A DNA stretch of 64,000 bases from an uncultured Methanolobus sp. (GCF_963667555.1 NZ_OY763421.1:3055562-3119561); one strand, 5' to 3'; positions 27,066-36,341 are shown, counted from the first letter of the stretch. Notes: generated from the letters alone by a model not told the origin. Numbers and translations are program-made.

Positions 27066-27093
27066 AAAAAAGTGTGCATGGTTAACCCATGCA
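27066..27093 (-). terminator. Terminator of the aldolase gene
   Basis: On the minus strand TGCATGG and CCATGCA form a 7-bp stem with a five-base loop, followed by CACTTTTTT. It ends 11 bases before the aldolase stop, on the 3' side of the message. Confidence 0.65.
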
Positions 27094-27104
27094 GATCAAA
27101 ATAA

Positions 27105-28028
27105 TTATTCGCCGTTGTATATCTTGAGTGCATCTTCAACGGATGCATCCTCTACTGTGATCGCGTAAATTGCGTTACACATTCTGACAGCTTCATCAAG
27201 AGATTTCTGGTGTACGTTCCTTCCGGTTGCATTGCCGCATGCGCCACTGACATGGATCTGGGCATGGAGCTTCTCAAGGAATGATTTAGGATCATCGCTG
27301 GAACCGCCTGCACAAACGACCTTTGTCCTTCCGGCTGCCAGAACTGCTTCCTTGAATGCCTCTTCGGTTGGCATACCTTCAGCTTTTGGATAGTTCACCT
27401 TTACAAAGTCTGCGTTAAGACATGCACCTACACCGGTTGCACCTGCAATAAGGTGTGGGTCTTTCTCGTTAGCAACAGCTTCTCCTCTTGGATAGATCCA
27501 GAGAACAGTTAACATTCCGTACTGGTGTGCTTCATAGATGAGCTGTGCAGCCTGATGGAACATTTCAGCTTCATATTTGCTTCCAAGGTATATGGTGTAG
27601 CCGATACCAAGAATATCGAGACCACAGTTGTCACGGAACTGTGCTATCTGGTCCATGTCATACCAAAGGCCGCTGTATGGGTCATCCTGCTTTGTTTTCA
27701 CAAGGTGGGATTTTGAGTTGACTTTGATGAGGTATGGTACGTCTGGATAGTCCATTCCGTATCTTGCGATAAGTCCGAGCTGTGTTGCAAAAACACCGAT
27801 CTTTGAATTAGCAGCTATTTTAAAAAGGTGCTCAGGGTCGTTGTCATCTGCAGGGACGCCCTCTCCAAAAAAGTCATCGTTGAGGTGTTCTACTTTCTGG
27901 TCACCTGCAAAGAGCATCATGTTTCCACTGTTTGATGTGATCTTCATATAATTTTTAATATATGTTTCACGTGCATCCTGTGGTACATCCAGTGGAACTT
28001 TAATATCTTCTTCTTTTATTAAGGCCAT
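27105..28028 (-). CDS. Class I fructose-bisphosphate aldolase (DhnA-type)
   Basis: The 307-residue TIM-barrel protein is of the COG1830/DeoC-like aldolase group. Landmarks are MMLFAGDQKVEHLND near 37-51, YLIKVNSKSHLVK, VLWIYPRGEAV, and LNADFVKVNYPKAEG where the lysine of FVKVN is the probable Schiff-base residue, then VVCAGGSSDDPKSFLE. It condenses DHAP and GAP to FBP in gluconeogenesis. GlpX at 44761 would take the next step. Related COG1830 enzymes make aromatic precursors (ADTH synthase), so the exact reaction has moderate certainty. Confidence 0.82.
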   Translation of the reverse strand: MALIKEEDIKVPLDVPQDARETYIKNYMKITSNSGNMMLFAGDQKVEHLNDDFFGEGVPADDNDPEHLFKIAANSKIGVFATQLGLIARYGMDYPDVPYLIKVNSKSHLVKTKQDDPYSGLWYDMDQIAQFRDNCGLDILGIGYTIYLGSKYEAEMFHQAAQLIYEAHQYGMLTVLWIYPRGEAVANEKDPHLIAGATGVGACLNADFVKVNYPKAEGMPTEEAFKEAVLAAGRTKVVCAGGSSDDPKSFLEKLHAQIHVSGACGNATGRNVHQKSLDEAVRMCNAIYAITVEDASVEDALKIYNGE

Positions 28029-28356
28029 TTAAATCACTCAGCTTTCTTAATTGGTCTTGTATTCTAGTACCCTAAATCACGTTTTTCTATTTTAACTATT
28101 GTGTAGTTAGCACTAAGGTATTGTTCATTTTTTAAATATATTGAAATTGAGCTATTAATAAATTGATTTATTTAGTATAATTATTTTCCCGCCAGGTCTG
28201 GTGTCACCCACAAACCAGCGTTTTGAATTGGTATTTTGTATTAGTGCTTTGCATTAGTGTTTTATATTTATAGTCCTATCAGATAATTATTACATACTTA
28301 ATAATTAATGTATTAACAAAACAACATAATATTTTGTATACTCCCGGAGCATAACA
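28029..28356. promoter_or_regulatory. Divergent intergenic region with four tandem 13-base repeats
   Basis: Four adjacent 13-base units run from 28221 to 28272: TTTTGAATTGGTA, TTTTGTATTAGTG, CTTTGCATTAGTG and TTTTATATTTATA. They lie about 85-135 bases upstream of the antiporter start, near TATA-like sequences at 28260-28310. GGAG before GTG 28357 is the ribosome-binding site. On the other side GAGTGAT lies before the aldolase ATG. Spaced repeats suggest binding of a regulator; no protein can be named. Confidence 0.4.
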
Positions 28357-30192
28357 GTGGATTCTATATATTTTCTGGAAGTTGTCGTTTCTGTGCTCTT
28401 CATGAGCATGGTGGCTCAGACACTCAGCAAGCGTTTTCAAGTGCCTGTCATCATTTTTCTTCTGATCGAAGGAATTCTTGTAGGGCCTGAAGTATTAAAC
28501 TTTATAGACCCGGCTACTTTTGGTGACGGATTGACTGCCATTGTCTCACTGTCAGTTGCCGTTATTGTTTTTGACGGTGGCTTGCACATTGATATCAAAA
28601 GCATCAGGCCAATACAGAAAACTGCTCTAAAATTAACCACTATTGGTGTTCTCATCACTTTTGTGGGTGCCACTTTAGTTACATATATGGTTCTTGGTGT
28701 TAGTGTAAAACTGGCAGCGCTTTTCGGTGCTCTGGTGGCTGCAACCGGTCCCACAGTGATAACGCCTTTAGTAAGGAACATACACGTCAATCACAAAGTA
28801 GGAAAAATACTTGAGATCGAGGGTGTTTTCAATGACGCTGCCAGCGTTATCCTTGCTGCTTTCATGTTCGAGTGGATCGTTTCCCAGCTTTATGGATTTG
28901 ATGCAGTCGCATTTATACTTCAAAGGCTGGTAATCGGTATCATAATCGGTATGTTCAGCGGCTATATACTGAAAAGATTCCTTTCAAGCGGCTCTCTTGT
29001 AACCGACCAGACTGCCAGATTCTTTACTTTGACGTTGGTTATGTCTTCATATGTAGTATCTGAACTATTGGGTAACGAATCCGGAATTCTCGCAGCAGCA
29101 GTTTTCGGAATAGTGACCGGAACATCCAGCATCCCTCATAAGCAGGCTCTAAAAGAGTTCAAATCCGATCTTGTAATGATGATGCTGTCCATTATATTCA
29201 TCCTTCTTGCTGCAATGCTGAATTTTGAGGATATTTTAGGTCTGGGTGTTAAAGGTATCATAGTAGTCTTTATCTTGATAATTATAGTCCGACCATTGGC
29301 TGTTTTTGGTTCGACTATAAATTCACATCTAAAGACAAAAGAAAAACTGTTCATTTCATTTATAGGTCCAAGGGGTGTTGTTCCGGCATCCATTGCAACA
29401 TATTTTGCTGTTAAACTGGACTCCATGGGAATCTTTGGAGGACAAACACTTGTGGGCCTCGTATTTCTAACGGTCATAATAACGGTTGTAATGACTGGTA
29501 CTTTAGCAAGAAGAGTTGCTAACTTTTTAGGAGTTATACCTATGGAAATCCTGATTATTGGAGGCGGAGAGGTCGGAAAGATCCTGGCCGAGAGATTTGA
29601 GAAGAGAGGAGAGAATGTTGTCGTAGTTGACAATTCCGAAGAAAAATGTCAGCGCCTGCTAAAACAGGGCATACGCGCTATTCATGGTGATGCCGAAGAT
29701 ATCAATGTTCTAAAGGCAGCAGGCATTGAAAAAGCCAAGTATATCGTAGCAACTACTGACCAGGATAACACAAATCTCTTAGTTTCCCAGATAGCTAAAA
29801 GTAAATTCAACCTTAAAGAGGACCAGATCGTTGCAAGGGTAAACAATGTGGAGAATCTACATGCCTTCTGGGATCTGTCCATAAGATCAATGAGTCCTCA
29901 AATGACCACTGCCCTTGTACTTGACAACATGGTTGGAAAACCTTCCATGTTCTCTATGTGCGAAGTAGGTGAAGAAGGCGAGATCCTGGAGATAAGGGTT
30001 ACCAATCCGAAAGTAGCAGGAAAAGCTATAAAAGAACTGTCTCTTCCGGAAAACAGCCTTTTGCTAATGATAAGAAGAGGGGAAAAATCATTTATTGCAA
30101 ATGGTAATCTTGTCCTTGAATATGATGATCTGGTAACAGTCATTGGTGAAGGAGACGCAGCAAAGGAAGTTGCAGATATCCTTTACAGATAA
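28357..30192 (+). CDS. Cation/H+ antiporter (CPA1/CPA2 type) with TrkA-N and TrkA-C domains
   Basis: The 611-residue protein has a membrane domain (about 1-390) of 12-13 helices. Landmarks are FQVPVIIFLLIEGILVGPEV, the ND-type motif EGVFNDAASVILAAFMFEW near 150-170, and GPRGVVPASIATYFAV near 335. A Rossmann TrkA-N domain (about 395-510) has the loop ILIIGGGEVGKILAERFEKR. A TrkA-C domain occupies about 530-611. The nucleotide-binding and RCK_C domains suggest control by NAD or c-di-AMP; DacZ is in the window. Na+/H+ or K+/H+ exchange cannot be told apart. The GTG start has GGAG upstream; the permease gene follows after 42 bases. Confidence 0.88.
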   Translation: MDSIYFLEVVVSVLFMSMVAQTLSKRFQVPVIIFLLIEGILVGPEVLNFIDPATFGDGLTAIVSLSVAVIVFDGGLHIDIKSIRPIQKTALKLTTIGVLITFVGATLVTYMVLGVSVKLAALFGALVAATGPTVITPLVRNIHVNHKVGKILEIEGVFNDAASVILAAFMFEWIVSQLYGFDAVAFILQRLVIGIIIGMFSGYILKRFLSSGSLVTDQTARFFTLTLVMSSYVVSELLGNESGILAAAVFGIVTGTSSIPHKQALKEFKSDLVMMMLSIIFILLAAMLNFEDILGLGVKGIIVVFILIIIVRPLAVFGSTINSHLKTKEKLFISFIGPRGVVPASIATYFAVKLDSMGIFGGQTLVGLVFLTVIITVVMTGTLARRVANFLGVIPMEILIIGGGEVGKILAERFEKRGENVVVVDNSEEKCQRLLKQGIRAIHGDAEDINVLKAAGIEKAKYIVATTDQDNTNLLVSQIAKSKFNLKEDQIVARVNNVENLHAFWDLSIRSMSPQMTTALVLDNMVGKPSMFSMCEVGEEGEILEIRVTNPKVAGKAIKELSLPENSLLLMIRRGEKSFIANGNLVLEYDDLVTVIGEGDAAKEVADILYR

Positions 30193-30234
30193 ATACTGTG
30201 AACCTCATACACTTATATGATATGAGGGGATAAT

Positions 30235-32469
30235 GTGGCCATAGTCAGAACCAGTGAAAGCCTTGGGCGCAGTCTGGGTTTCTTTCAGACATTTGCTATT
30301 GGAACCGGCACGATGATCGGTGCCGGAATTTTCATTCTTCCGGGAATTGCGATATCTTCAGCAGGTTCGGCAGCCATCCTGTCTTTTTTGATAGGGGGAG
30401 TAATATCCATGGCAACTGCCATAAGTATGGCTGAACTGGCTACAGGCATGCCTAAGGCAGGTGGAAGTTATTATTTCATAAGCAGGGCGATGGGTGCAGC
30501 ATTTGGTGCTGTTATCGGACTGGGTGCATGGCTTGCACTTGTGTTCAAAGGTTCCTTTGCACTTATTGGTCTGGCAGATTATTTTTTCGTTCTTGTACCT
30601 GTTCCTGTTATTGTCACCGCCAGTGCGGCCGGTCTGTTCCTTTTGTTCATAAATTATCGTGGAGCACGAAGTAGTGGTTCACTGCAAAATATTATTGTTG
30701 TATTTCTTCTTGTTATTCTTTCACTTTTCATCGTGAAAGGTATGCTCATGTTCGATACTGAGAAATTCTATCCTTTCATGCCTTATGGTTATGGATCGGT
30801 ATTTGCGACCACGGGTCTTATCTTCATATCTTACCTTGGAATTACACAGCTTGCCGCTATATCCGAAGAAGTGAAGGATCCATCAAAAAACCTGCCACGT
30901 GCTCTTATTGCATCAGTGGGTGTTGTTACTCTTATCTACGTTGGTGTTATGCTGGTTGTCAGCGGTAATCTGACGCACGATCAGTCCTTGAACACTTTAA
31001 CTCCGCTTGTTGATGTTTCTCAAATGATGGCAGGGGATGCTGGCAAAATACTGATTATCATTGGTGGTCTGCTTGCAACATTATCCACGGCTAATGCAGC
31101 AATAATGTCTTCTTCCAGATTTCCTTTTGCCATGGGCAGGGATGATCTGATTCCTGGTTGGTTTGTCAACATCCATAAAAAACACGATACTCCACACAAT
31201 GCTGTTTTAATAACTGGTGTTGTGATGATTATATTGTTGCTGCTTTTTAATGTTGAACAGCTGGCAAAGCTTGGGAGCACATTCAATATATTTATTTTTG
31301 TATTGATCAATTTGTCAGTTCTGATCCTGAGAAAAAGATCTCTTGATGAATACAAACCAAAGTTCAGAGACCCATTTTATCCTTATACTCAGATAATAGG
31401 TATTATATTCAGTCTTTTGCTGTTGCCTGCCATGGGTTTAATGCCAATGGTATTTGCATTAGCTGTCATTGTTCTGGGTTTACTCTGGTACAATTATTAT
31501 GGAAAAGGCAGAGCTTTTCCCAGATATGATATTTTTGATGTTCTTGAAGACAACATTTCCCCGGCTCCGCTTAAGGACAGCTCTACAATTAAGATACTGG
31601 TTCCGGTTGCAAATCCAAACCATGAAAAAGATCTGTTGTATCTTGCAGACAATCTGGGTGACAATATTGTCGGTCTTAATGTGATCAAGGTTCCTCAACA
31701 GATCGGTCTGGCAGAAGCAAGGGATGCATTCCATGCAAATAGGATCGCTGTGGATGGTGCATTAAGGGAGAAATTTGAAGAGTTCCCTGCGATATTAGGT
31801 CATGAAAGGAAATATGTCGTAGCTTTCGATCACAACGTTACAAATTCTATAGTTGAACAGGCCGAGATCGAAAATGTTGACTTTATTATCTTAGGCTGGC
31901 ATAACGTAGACTGTCTCCACTCTTTATTTGGGAATATTACAAATCAGGTACTATCATCTGCCAGCAAGAACATTGTTGCGTTGAATGGTTATCTTCCAGC
32001 TAAACTAAAGCGCATAGTTGTAGCTTACAATGGTAAGGATAATTCTAATTATGGTTTGTACCTTGCTAAAAGGTTATCCAAGAGTACCGGTGCAGAATTG
32101 CATGTGATAAGGGTCATAAAACCAGATATTAGTGATGAAGCTTATAGTTTGATCCAGGATGACCTTGAGAAAGCTTCAGAGGATAAGTCTCTCTATGGTA
32201 TCTCTACCCACATGGTCAAAAATCTTGCAGTTGAGGATGCAATATTAGATTTTCTTGAAGAGGATGACCTATTGGTAATAGGTGATTCAGGAAGACGCTT
32301 CAGTTTCTCTTTGATAGGTGATCGTCCATGTGTACTGACAAAAGGTCATAAAGGTTCTGTGTTGATCATCAAGAAACACAGGCCACTTTCTTCAGGCGGA
32401 CTGTTGTATGTGCTTATGAAAAATGCAAGGGGCACCATGTCATATATTATGCGTTTTACTAAAAAATAA
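30235..32469 (+). CDS. APC-family amino acid permease fused to tandem universal stress protein domains
   Basis: The 744-residue protein has an APC transporter domain (about 1-430, with IGTGTMIGAGIFILPGIAIS and twelve hydrophobic segments). Two UspA-like domains follow (about 455-600 and 600-720). The second contains KRIVVAYNGKDNSNYGLYLA and VIGDSGRRFSFSLIGDRPCV. The USP domains probably bind nucleotide and regulate transport. The GTG start follows GAGGGGATAAT. It is read with the antiporter gene. The order antiporter then permease suggests joint osmotic or pH response; substrate is unknown. Confidence 0.85.
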   Translation: MAIVRTSESLGRSLGFFQTFAIGTGTMIGAGIFILPGIAISSAGSAAILSFLIGGVISMATAISMAELATGMPKAGGSYYFISRAMGAAFGAVIGLGAWLALVFKGSFALIGLADYFFVLVPVPVIVTASAAGLFLLFINYRGARSSGSLQNIIVVFLLVILSLFIVKGMLMFDTEKFYPFMPYGYGSVFATTGLIFISYLGITQLAAISEEVKDPSKNLPRALIASVGVVTLIYVGVMLVVSGNLTHDQSLNTLTPLVDVSQMMAGDAGKILIIIGGLLATLSTANAAIMSSSRFPFAMGRDDLIPGWFVNIHKKHDTPHNAVLITGVVMIILLLLFNVEQLAKLGSTFNIFIFVLINLSVLILRKRSLDEYKPKFRDPFYPYTQIIGIIFSLLLLPAMGLMPMVFALAVIVLGLLWYNYYGKGRAFPRYDIFDVLEDNISPAPLKDSSTIKILVPVANPNHEKDLLYLADNLGDNIVGLNVIKVPQQIGLAEARDAFHANRIAVDGALREKFEEFPAILGHERKYVVAFDHNVTNSIVEQAEIENVDFIILGWHNVDCLHSLFGNITNQVLSSASKNIVALNGYLPAKLKRIVVAYNGKDNSNYGLYLAKRLSKSTGAELHVIRVIKPDISDEAYSLIQDDLEKASEDKSLYGISTHMVKNLAVEDAILDFLEEDDLLVIGDSGRRFSFSLIGDRPCVLTKGHKGSVLIIKKHRPLSSGGLLYVLMKNARGTMSYIMRFTKK

Positions 32470-32608
32470 GGGGACGCAGGTAGTCACTTCTGTAAAATGT
32501 CTATATATATTACTTTCACCCTGCTTCACTTCCGTTTATATAGGCCGGATGCATACTAAGTATTGCCTCTCCATAAGAAGAAACAAACAAGAGGCTTGAG
32601 GATTTGAA

Positions 32609-33538
32609 ATGAAACAATTAGCACAGGAAATTAGTGCCAGGTTCAGCGAACTTGGAGTGGAGATTCCAATCGGGGAAATTGAAGAGCGTCTTGACAAAAT
32701 GATCAATAAGTTCAAGGTGCCAAGGGAAGAAGCTCGCAGAAGTGTTGTTAACTACTTTTTAAAATTACACAGCATCAAGAGGAATGACTTCTATTCAACA
32801 GGGCAGTCAGAATCTCCTCTGATCAATATATCCGATGTGGATGATGGCAAGTGGGCAAATATCAGGGGAAAGATCGTCCAGTTGTGGGAAAACACACACG
32901 AGTCCATCTCTCAGGTCGGTCTCATCGGCGATGAAACAGGAACTATCAAGTTCACAATTTGGGAAAGCGCAGGAGTCTCTCCTGTAGAAGAAGGTAAGAG
33001 CTACCTTCTAAAGAGCGTGGTTGTGAACGAATGGAATGGTAAGTTCCAGCTAAATGTCAATAAAAGCAGCTCTATTGAATCTCTTGATGAAGAGATCGAA
33101 GTTGGAAATGCCACTATAGATTTCATGGGAGCAATGGTGGACATTCAGTCCGGTTCAGGACTTATCAAGAGGTGTCCGGAATGTAACCGTGCCCTTACAA
33201 AAGGGGCATGTATGGAACACGGCAAAGTAGATGGAGTTTATGACCTTCGCATCAAGGCTGTCATGGATGACGGCGGTTCAATTCAGGATGCAATTCTTAA
33301 AAGAGACCTTGTGGAAGAGATCACAGGCATAACTCTGGAAAGCGCTATTGCCATGGCAGCAGATGCTCTGGACCAGGGTGTTGTTCTTGAGAAAATGAAA
33401 GATTCACTTGTAGGGCGATATTACAGTGTAAAAGGGTCAAGGGTTGACAGATATCTTATAGTTGAATCAATTTCTCCGGTATTCGCTTACGACGCGTCCG
33501 AACTGGATGAGCTCATTGCAGCTGCAGAGGTGATCTGA
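32609..33538 (+). CDS. rpa: Single-stranded DNA-binding protein RPA with one OB fold and a zinc finger (copy B)
   Basis: The 309-residue protein has an N-terminal helical segment (about 1-50: IEERLDKMINKFKVPREEAR) resembling copy A. One OB fold is at about 70-160 (WANIRGKIVQLWENTHESIS). A zinc-finger OB region is at about 165-285 with CPECNRALTKGACMEH (CxxC-x8-CxxH). It is shorter than copy A by one OB fold. The RPAP gene follows two bases after the stop. The two copies probably have different roles or partners, as in the multiple RPAs of Methanosarcina. Confidence 0.9.
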   Translation: MKQLAQEISARFSELGVEIPIGEIEERLDKMINKFKVPREEARRSVVNYFLKLHSIKRNDFYSTGQSESPLINISDVDDGKWANIRGKIVQLWENTHESISQVGLIGDETGTIKFTIWESAGVSPVEEGKSYLLKSVVVNEWNGKFQLNVNKSSSIESLDEEIEVGNATIDFMGAMVDIQSGSGLIKRCPECNRALTKGACMEHGKVDGVYDLRIKAVMDDGGSIQDAILKRDLVEEITGITLESAIAMAADALDQGVVLEKMKDSLVGRYYSVKGSRVDRYLIVESISPVFAYDASELDELIAAAEVI

Positions 33539-33539
33539 A

Positions 33540-34106
33540 ATGGCAGGATATACAAGGGAAGTTGCCAGAAGGATATTCGCCCAGGAATTCAGAGAATCCA
33601 ACCTGAGTTTCAAGGATGGTGATGATCAGTATGCTCCTCAGTATCTTCTGACACCGACCGGTGCTAAAGTGAACAGGATCTTTATAGTAGGAACTCTCAT
33701 CGAAAAAGAGGATATTGGTACTGATTCTGAGTACTGGCGTGGTAGAGTTACCGATCCTACAGGTTCGTTCCTGATATATGCAGGTCAGTACCAGCCTGAA
33801 GCTGCACAAGCGCTCGCAGAATGTGAAACACCGGCATTTGTAGCAGTTGTCGGTAAACCAAGTACCTATACCACTAACGAAGGAGATGTTATCACATCAG
33901 TAAGGCCGGAGTCACTTCACATAGTAGACGGTCAGACAAGAGATATGTGGGTCATCGAAACCGCAAAATGTACTCTTGACAGGATAAAAGCACTGGATAG
34001 CTCATCTCCAAATTCCCAGAGGGCAAAGGAGTATTACGATCCCGATGCAAAACATTATTCTTCAATGGTTTCCCAGGCATTAACGTCCCTGAAGGAAACA
34101 TATTAA
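33540..34106 (+). CDS. RPA-associated protein RPAP, short form
   Basis: The 188-residue COG3390 protein has REVARRIFAQEFRES, TPTGAKVNRIFIVGTLIEKE, GRVTDPTGSFLIYAGQYQPE and MWVIETAKCTLDRI. These match residues 1-150 of the long copy at 24287. It lacks that copy's C-terminal extension. It starts next to the stop of rpa copy B and is followed by a strong terminator, giving a two-gene operon. Confidence 0.88.
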   Translation: MAGYTREVARRIFAQEFRESNLSFKDGDDQYAPQYLLTPTGAKVNRIFIVGTLIEKEDIGTDSEYWRGRVTDPTGSFLIYAGQYQPEAAQALAECETPAFVAVVGKPSTYTTNEGDVITSVRPESLHIVDGQTRDMWVIETAKCTLDRIKALDSSSPNSQRAKEYYDPDAKHYSSMVSQALTSLKETY

Positions 34107-34110
34107 AATA

Positions 34111-34147
34111 ATCAGGGAAAACTCCCTGATCTCTTCTACTTTTTTAA
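34111..34147 (+). terminator. Terminator of rpa-RPAP operon B
   Basis: ATCAGGGA (34111-34118) and TCCCTGAT (34123-34130) form a perfect 8-bp stem with loop AAAC. CTCTTCTACTTTTTT follows. Confidence 0.75.
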
Positions 34148-34172
34148 AATCATTATTACTCATTGAATCCCG

Positions 34173-34478
34173 ATGAGTTCCTTGGAATTTCTGACCAAAA
34201 CTCCCATAAATAACATCAGCATTGATAAAATAGTGGGTGTTATGAAGACCTATTTAGTACTCTGGTTCAACAGTAATGGTGCCCTGCCTTCAGAAATAGA
34301 CAGGAGTCTTATGTCCCTTGGATTCAAGGCTGTCCAGGGAAATTTTGATTATGTCTATGACTGGGGAAATAATGTGGATCTGGATGATATACTACGTTTT
34401 ACCGACAAGATCCAGATGACACTAAAGGGTACAGGTGCAATGTTCAAGACAGAAACTGTGAACGGCCAGAATAAGTAA
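34173..34478 (+). CDS. Small soluble protein of unknown function
   Basis: The 101-residue protein has no signal or membrane segment. A helical N-terminus (SIDKIVGVMKTYLVLWFNSN) is followed by an alpha/beta body (SEIDRSLMSLGFKAVQGNFD). I do not recognise it. It lies after the rpa terminator and is convergent with the phosphoesterase. The start ATG 34173 has no strong ribosome-binding site. Confidence 0.6.
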   Translation: MSSLEFLTKTPINNISIDKIVGVMKTYLVLWFNSNGALPSEIDRSLMSLGFKAVQGNFDYVYDWGNNVDLDDILRFTDKIQMTLKGTGAMFKTETVNGQNK

Positions 34479-34491
34479 TAAAATGAAAAGA

Positions 34492-35025
34492 TCAGTTTTT
34501 GTTTTCCCCGAGCTTGCGGGAAAAATCAATATATCCGCAGGATTGGCCGGTTACAGGAATAATGTTCGTTGTCACAGAGCCGTTCTTTATCTCCAGTTCA
34601 ACTGCACAGGGGTCAGACATACGTGGTTTTGTAGGTGACCCTGGGCATATCAAAAGAACATCACTCTTTTCTATAATTGGCCTGTGAAGGTGCCCGAACA
34701 CAAGTACATCAACTCCCATTTCAAGAGCCATGTATCTTGTTGCTGTAGTGTCTACAATAGAAAGCGATGCTTCGTGGATCACTCCTATCTTAACACCTTC
34801 AACCTCAAAAACAAGCTTTTCTGGAAGTATTTCTCTTACAGCAGGCTCATCTGAGTTGCCGTGAACAGCTTTGAGCTTTCCTGTTGCTTCAAGTGCCCTG
34901 TAAAATGGAAGTGTGTCAAAATCTCCTGCATGGATGATCATCTCATAGTTGTCAAAAATATCTGACAGGTATGCAGGAACACTATCACTACTTGAATGTG
35001 TGTCTGATATGACAATGATCTTCAT
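34492..35025 (-). CDS. Metallophosphoesterase, MJ0936/YfcE family
   Basis: The 177-residue protein has the full metallophosphoesterase pattern: DTHS at 8-11, HAGDFD near 32-37, HGNSDE near 55-60, H in IGVIHEA and GHLHRP near 111-116. Family members hydrolyse phosphodiesters (2'-5' and cyclic substrates in vitro). The physiological substrate is not known. It is read in the same direction as the two HTH genes, 15 bases downstream of them, so it may be in their operon. Confidence 0.9.
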   Translation of the reverse strand: MKIIVISDTHSSSDSVPAYLSDIFDNYEMIIHAGDFDTLPFYRALEATGKLKAVHGNSDEPAVREILPEKLVFEVEGVKIGVIHEASLSIVDTTATRYMALEMGVDVLVFGHLHRPIIEKSDVLLICPGSPTKPRMSDPCAVELEIKNGSVTTNIIPVTGQSCGYIDFSRKLGENKN

Positions 35026-35040
35026 GTTTCCTCATCAGGA

Positions 35041-35829
35041 TTATTGTATGCTGAGATCCACAAGTTCATATTCCAGGTTCTCAGTCTCAAGCCGGCTGAG
35101 TATGGTTGGAACTTCTTCATCAATGGCAAGTACAAGTGATGAAAGGCCATGATAAGCGGCTTCTATTACTGATTCCTTTGCACCGAACATAACATGAGGT
35201 TCAAGGCCGATTCTCCTAAGAGCGATAAGGGATTCAACACCAATTGTGGCAATGTAGGCCTTTGACTTTGCAAGTGCCCTTAGTCTTTCAACATCAACAT
35301 TATGTGAACCGCCCTTTTCAACCCTGGGTATCCTGCACACAGTAATGCTGGCATTCTCAAGGTCGATAAGTCCCATCAGGTCAGTAACACCGACATCCTC
35401 TCCCTGCTTTGCAGCAGAGATAGTTGTTCCGGTTGCATTTGTTACATCAGTGGTGCTGACATAGAGCAGACCACTTTCCATTTTAAGATAGACCTCTTTA
35501 CCTTCTTCAAGATCTTCTCTTGCAATAGCAGTCCATGTAGAGACATGACTTATGATATCACTCATCACATAGCGTGCGTATCTTTTCATGTCTTCTGCAT
35601 TCTCAAGTACCCATTCAACACCCTGCTTTGTGATTCTGTAGCGCACTCTTCCTTCTGAATAGATAAGGCCTTCTGCAACCAGTTCTTTGATATATTCAGA
35701 AACTGCCTGGGGTGTAACCCCAATTTTTTCAGCAATCTCTTTCTGTCTGACATTTGGCTGATGTGCAGCTACTTCAATAAGGATCTGAAATTTAGTGATA
35801 CCACTTTTACTGTGAAGGAGTTCTATCAT
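35041..35829 (-). CDS. HTH transcriptional regulator with C-terminal sensor domain
   Basis: The 262-residue protein has a winged helix-turn-helix at about 10-75 (NVRQKEIAEKIGVTPQAVSE, LVAEGLIYSEGRVRYRITKQ). A larger C-terminal domain (about 100-262) follows, with MESGLLYVSTTDVTNATGTT, GVTDLMGLIDLENASITVCR and ALRRIGLEPHVMFGAKESV. The C-terminal portion resembles a small-molecule-binding region found in methanogen regulators (DUF7839-like). It overlaps the preceding regulator by ATGA. Ligand and targets are unknown. Confidence 0.75.
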   Translation of the reverse strand: MIELLHSKSGITKFQILIEVAAHQPNVRQKEIAEKIGVTPQAVSEYIKELVAEGLIYSEGRVRYRITKQGVEWVLENAEDMKRYARYVMSDIISHVSTWTAIAREDLEEGKEVYLKMESGLLYVSTTDVTNATGTTISAAKQGEDVGVTDLMGLIDLENASITVCRIPRVEKGGSHNVDVERLRALAKSKAYIATIGVESLIALRRIGLEPHVMFGAKESVIEAAYHGLSSLVLAIDEEVPTILSRLETENLEYELVDLSIQ

Positions 35830-36341
35830 TCTACCTCACCATTTTGAAGTACCTTGAGTCTCTGCCCCATAACAGAAAGCTTATCTGATCTGCGGGCAAC
35901 AGCGCGAATATACAAGGGACTCTTGTTCAGCGCTCTGGTAAGACTGCTCATAGAGTCATTACCCTGCTCTACCAGTTGTTCAAGTTCTTCAATGGCATCC
36001 TTCACTTCTTCATATGGCATGAAAGTAAGCATAATGATGTCGCTCATATCTTCAAAAGAGCATTGGAAATTAGTCTGGACTTTAGAATAAGATGTACGGT
36101 ACTCTTTTTCAGGAGTCTTCCCGGGTTCTGGCATATGCCACTGACTTTCTATCAGACCACTCTTTTTGAGTATGTTGATACTTTTTGTTACATCTGTTCC
36201 TAAAAGATCTTCAAGATCTTCCTTTGTCATCCAAAGGTTCAGAAGCGCATCAAATACTTTTTTGTGTCTCTGGGATCCAAAAACCTGAAGTAGAGGTACG
36301 AGTTCGGAAGGATCATTGATAATTCTTGTTCGTTTACTCAT
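35826..36341 (-). CDS. ArsR-like winged-helix regulator
   Basis: The 171-residue protein has an N-terminal winged helix (about 15-75: LLQVFGSQRHKKVFDALLNL, TDVTKSINILKKSGLIESQW) and a C-terminal helical half with an acidic coiled region. The wing segment SQWHMPEPGKTPEKEYRTSY is typical of ArsR-type regulators. It is coupled by ATGA overlap to the next regulator, suggesting the two act together. A direct repeat at 36421-36438 lies upstream of its start and could be its own operator. Confidence 0.75.
   Translation of the reverse strand: MSKRTRIINDPSELVPLLQVFGSQRHKKVFDALLNLWMTKEDLEDLLGTDVTKSINILKKSGLIESQWHMPEPGKTPEKEYRTSYSKVQTNFQCSFEDMSDIIMLTFMPYEEVKDAIEELEQLVEQGNDSMSSLTRALNKSPLYIRAVARRSDKLSVMGQRLKVLQNGEVE

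Noticed and set aside
29136..29633. 165-residue minus-strand frame in the antiporter gene
   Set aside because: It is antisense to membrane helices and the TrkA-N loop.
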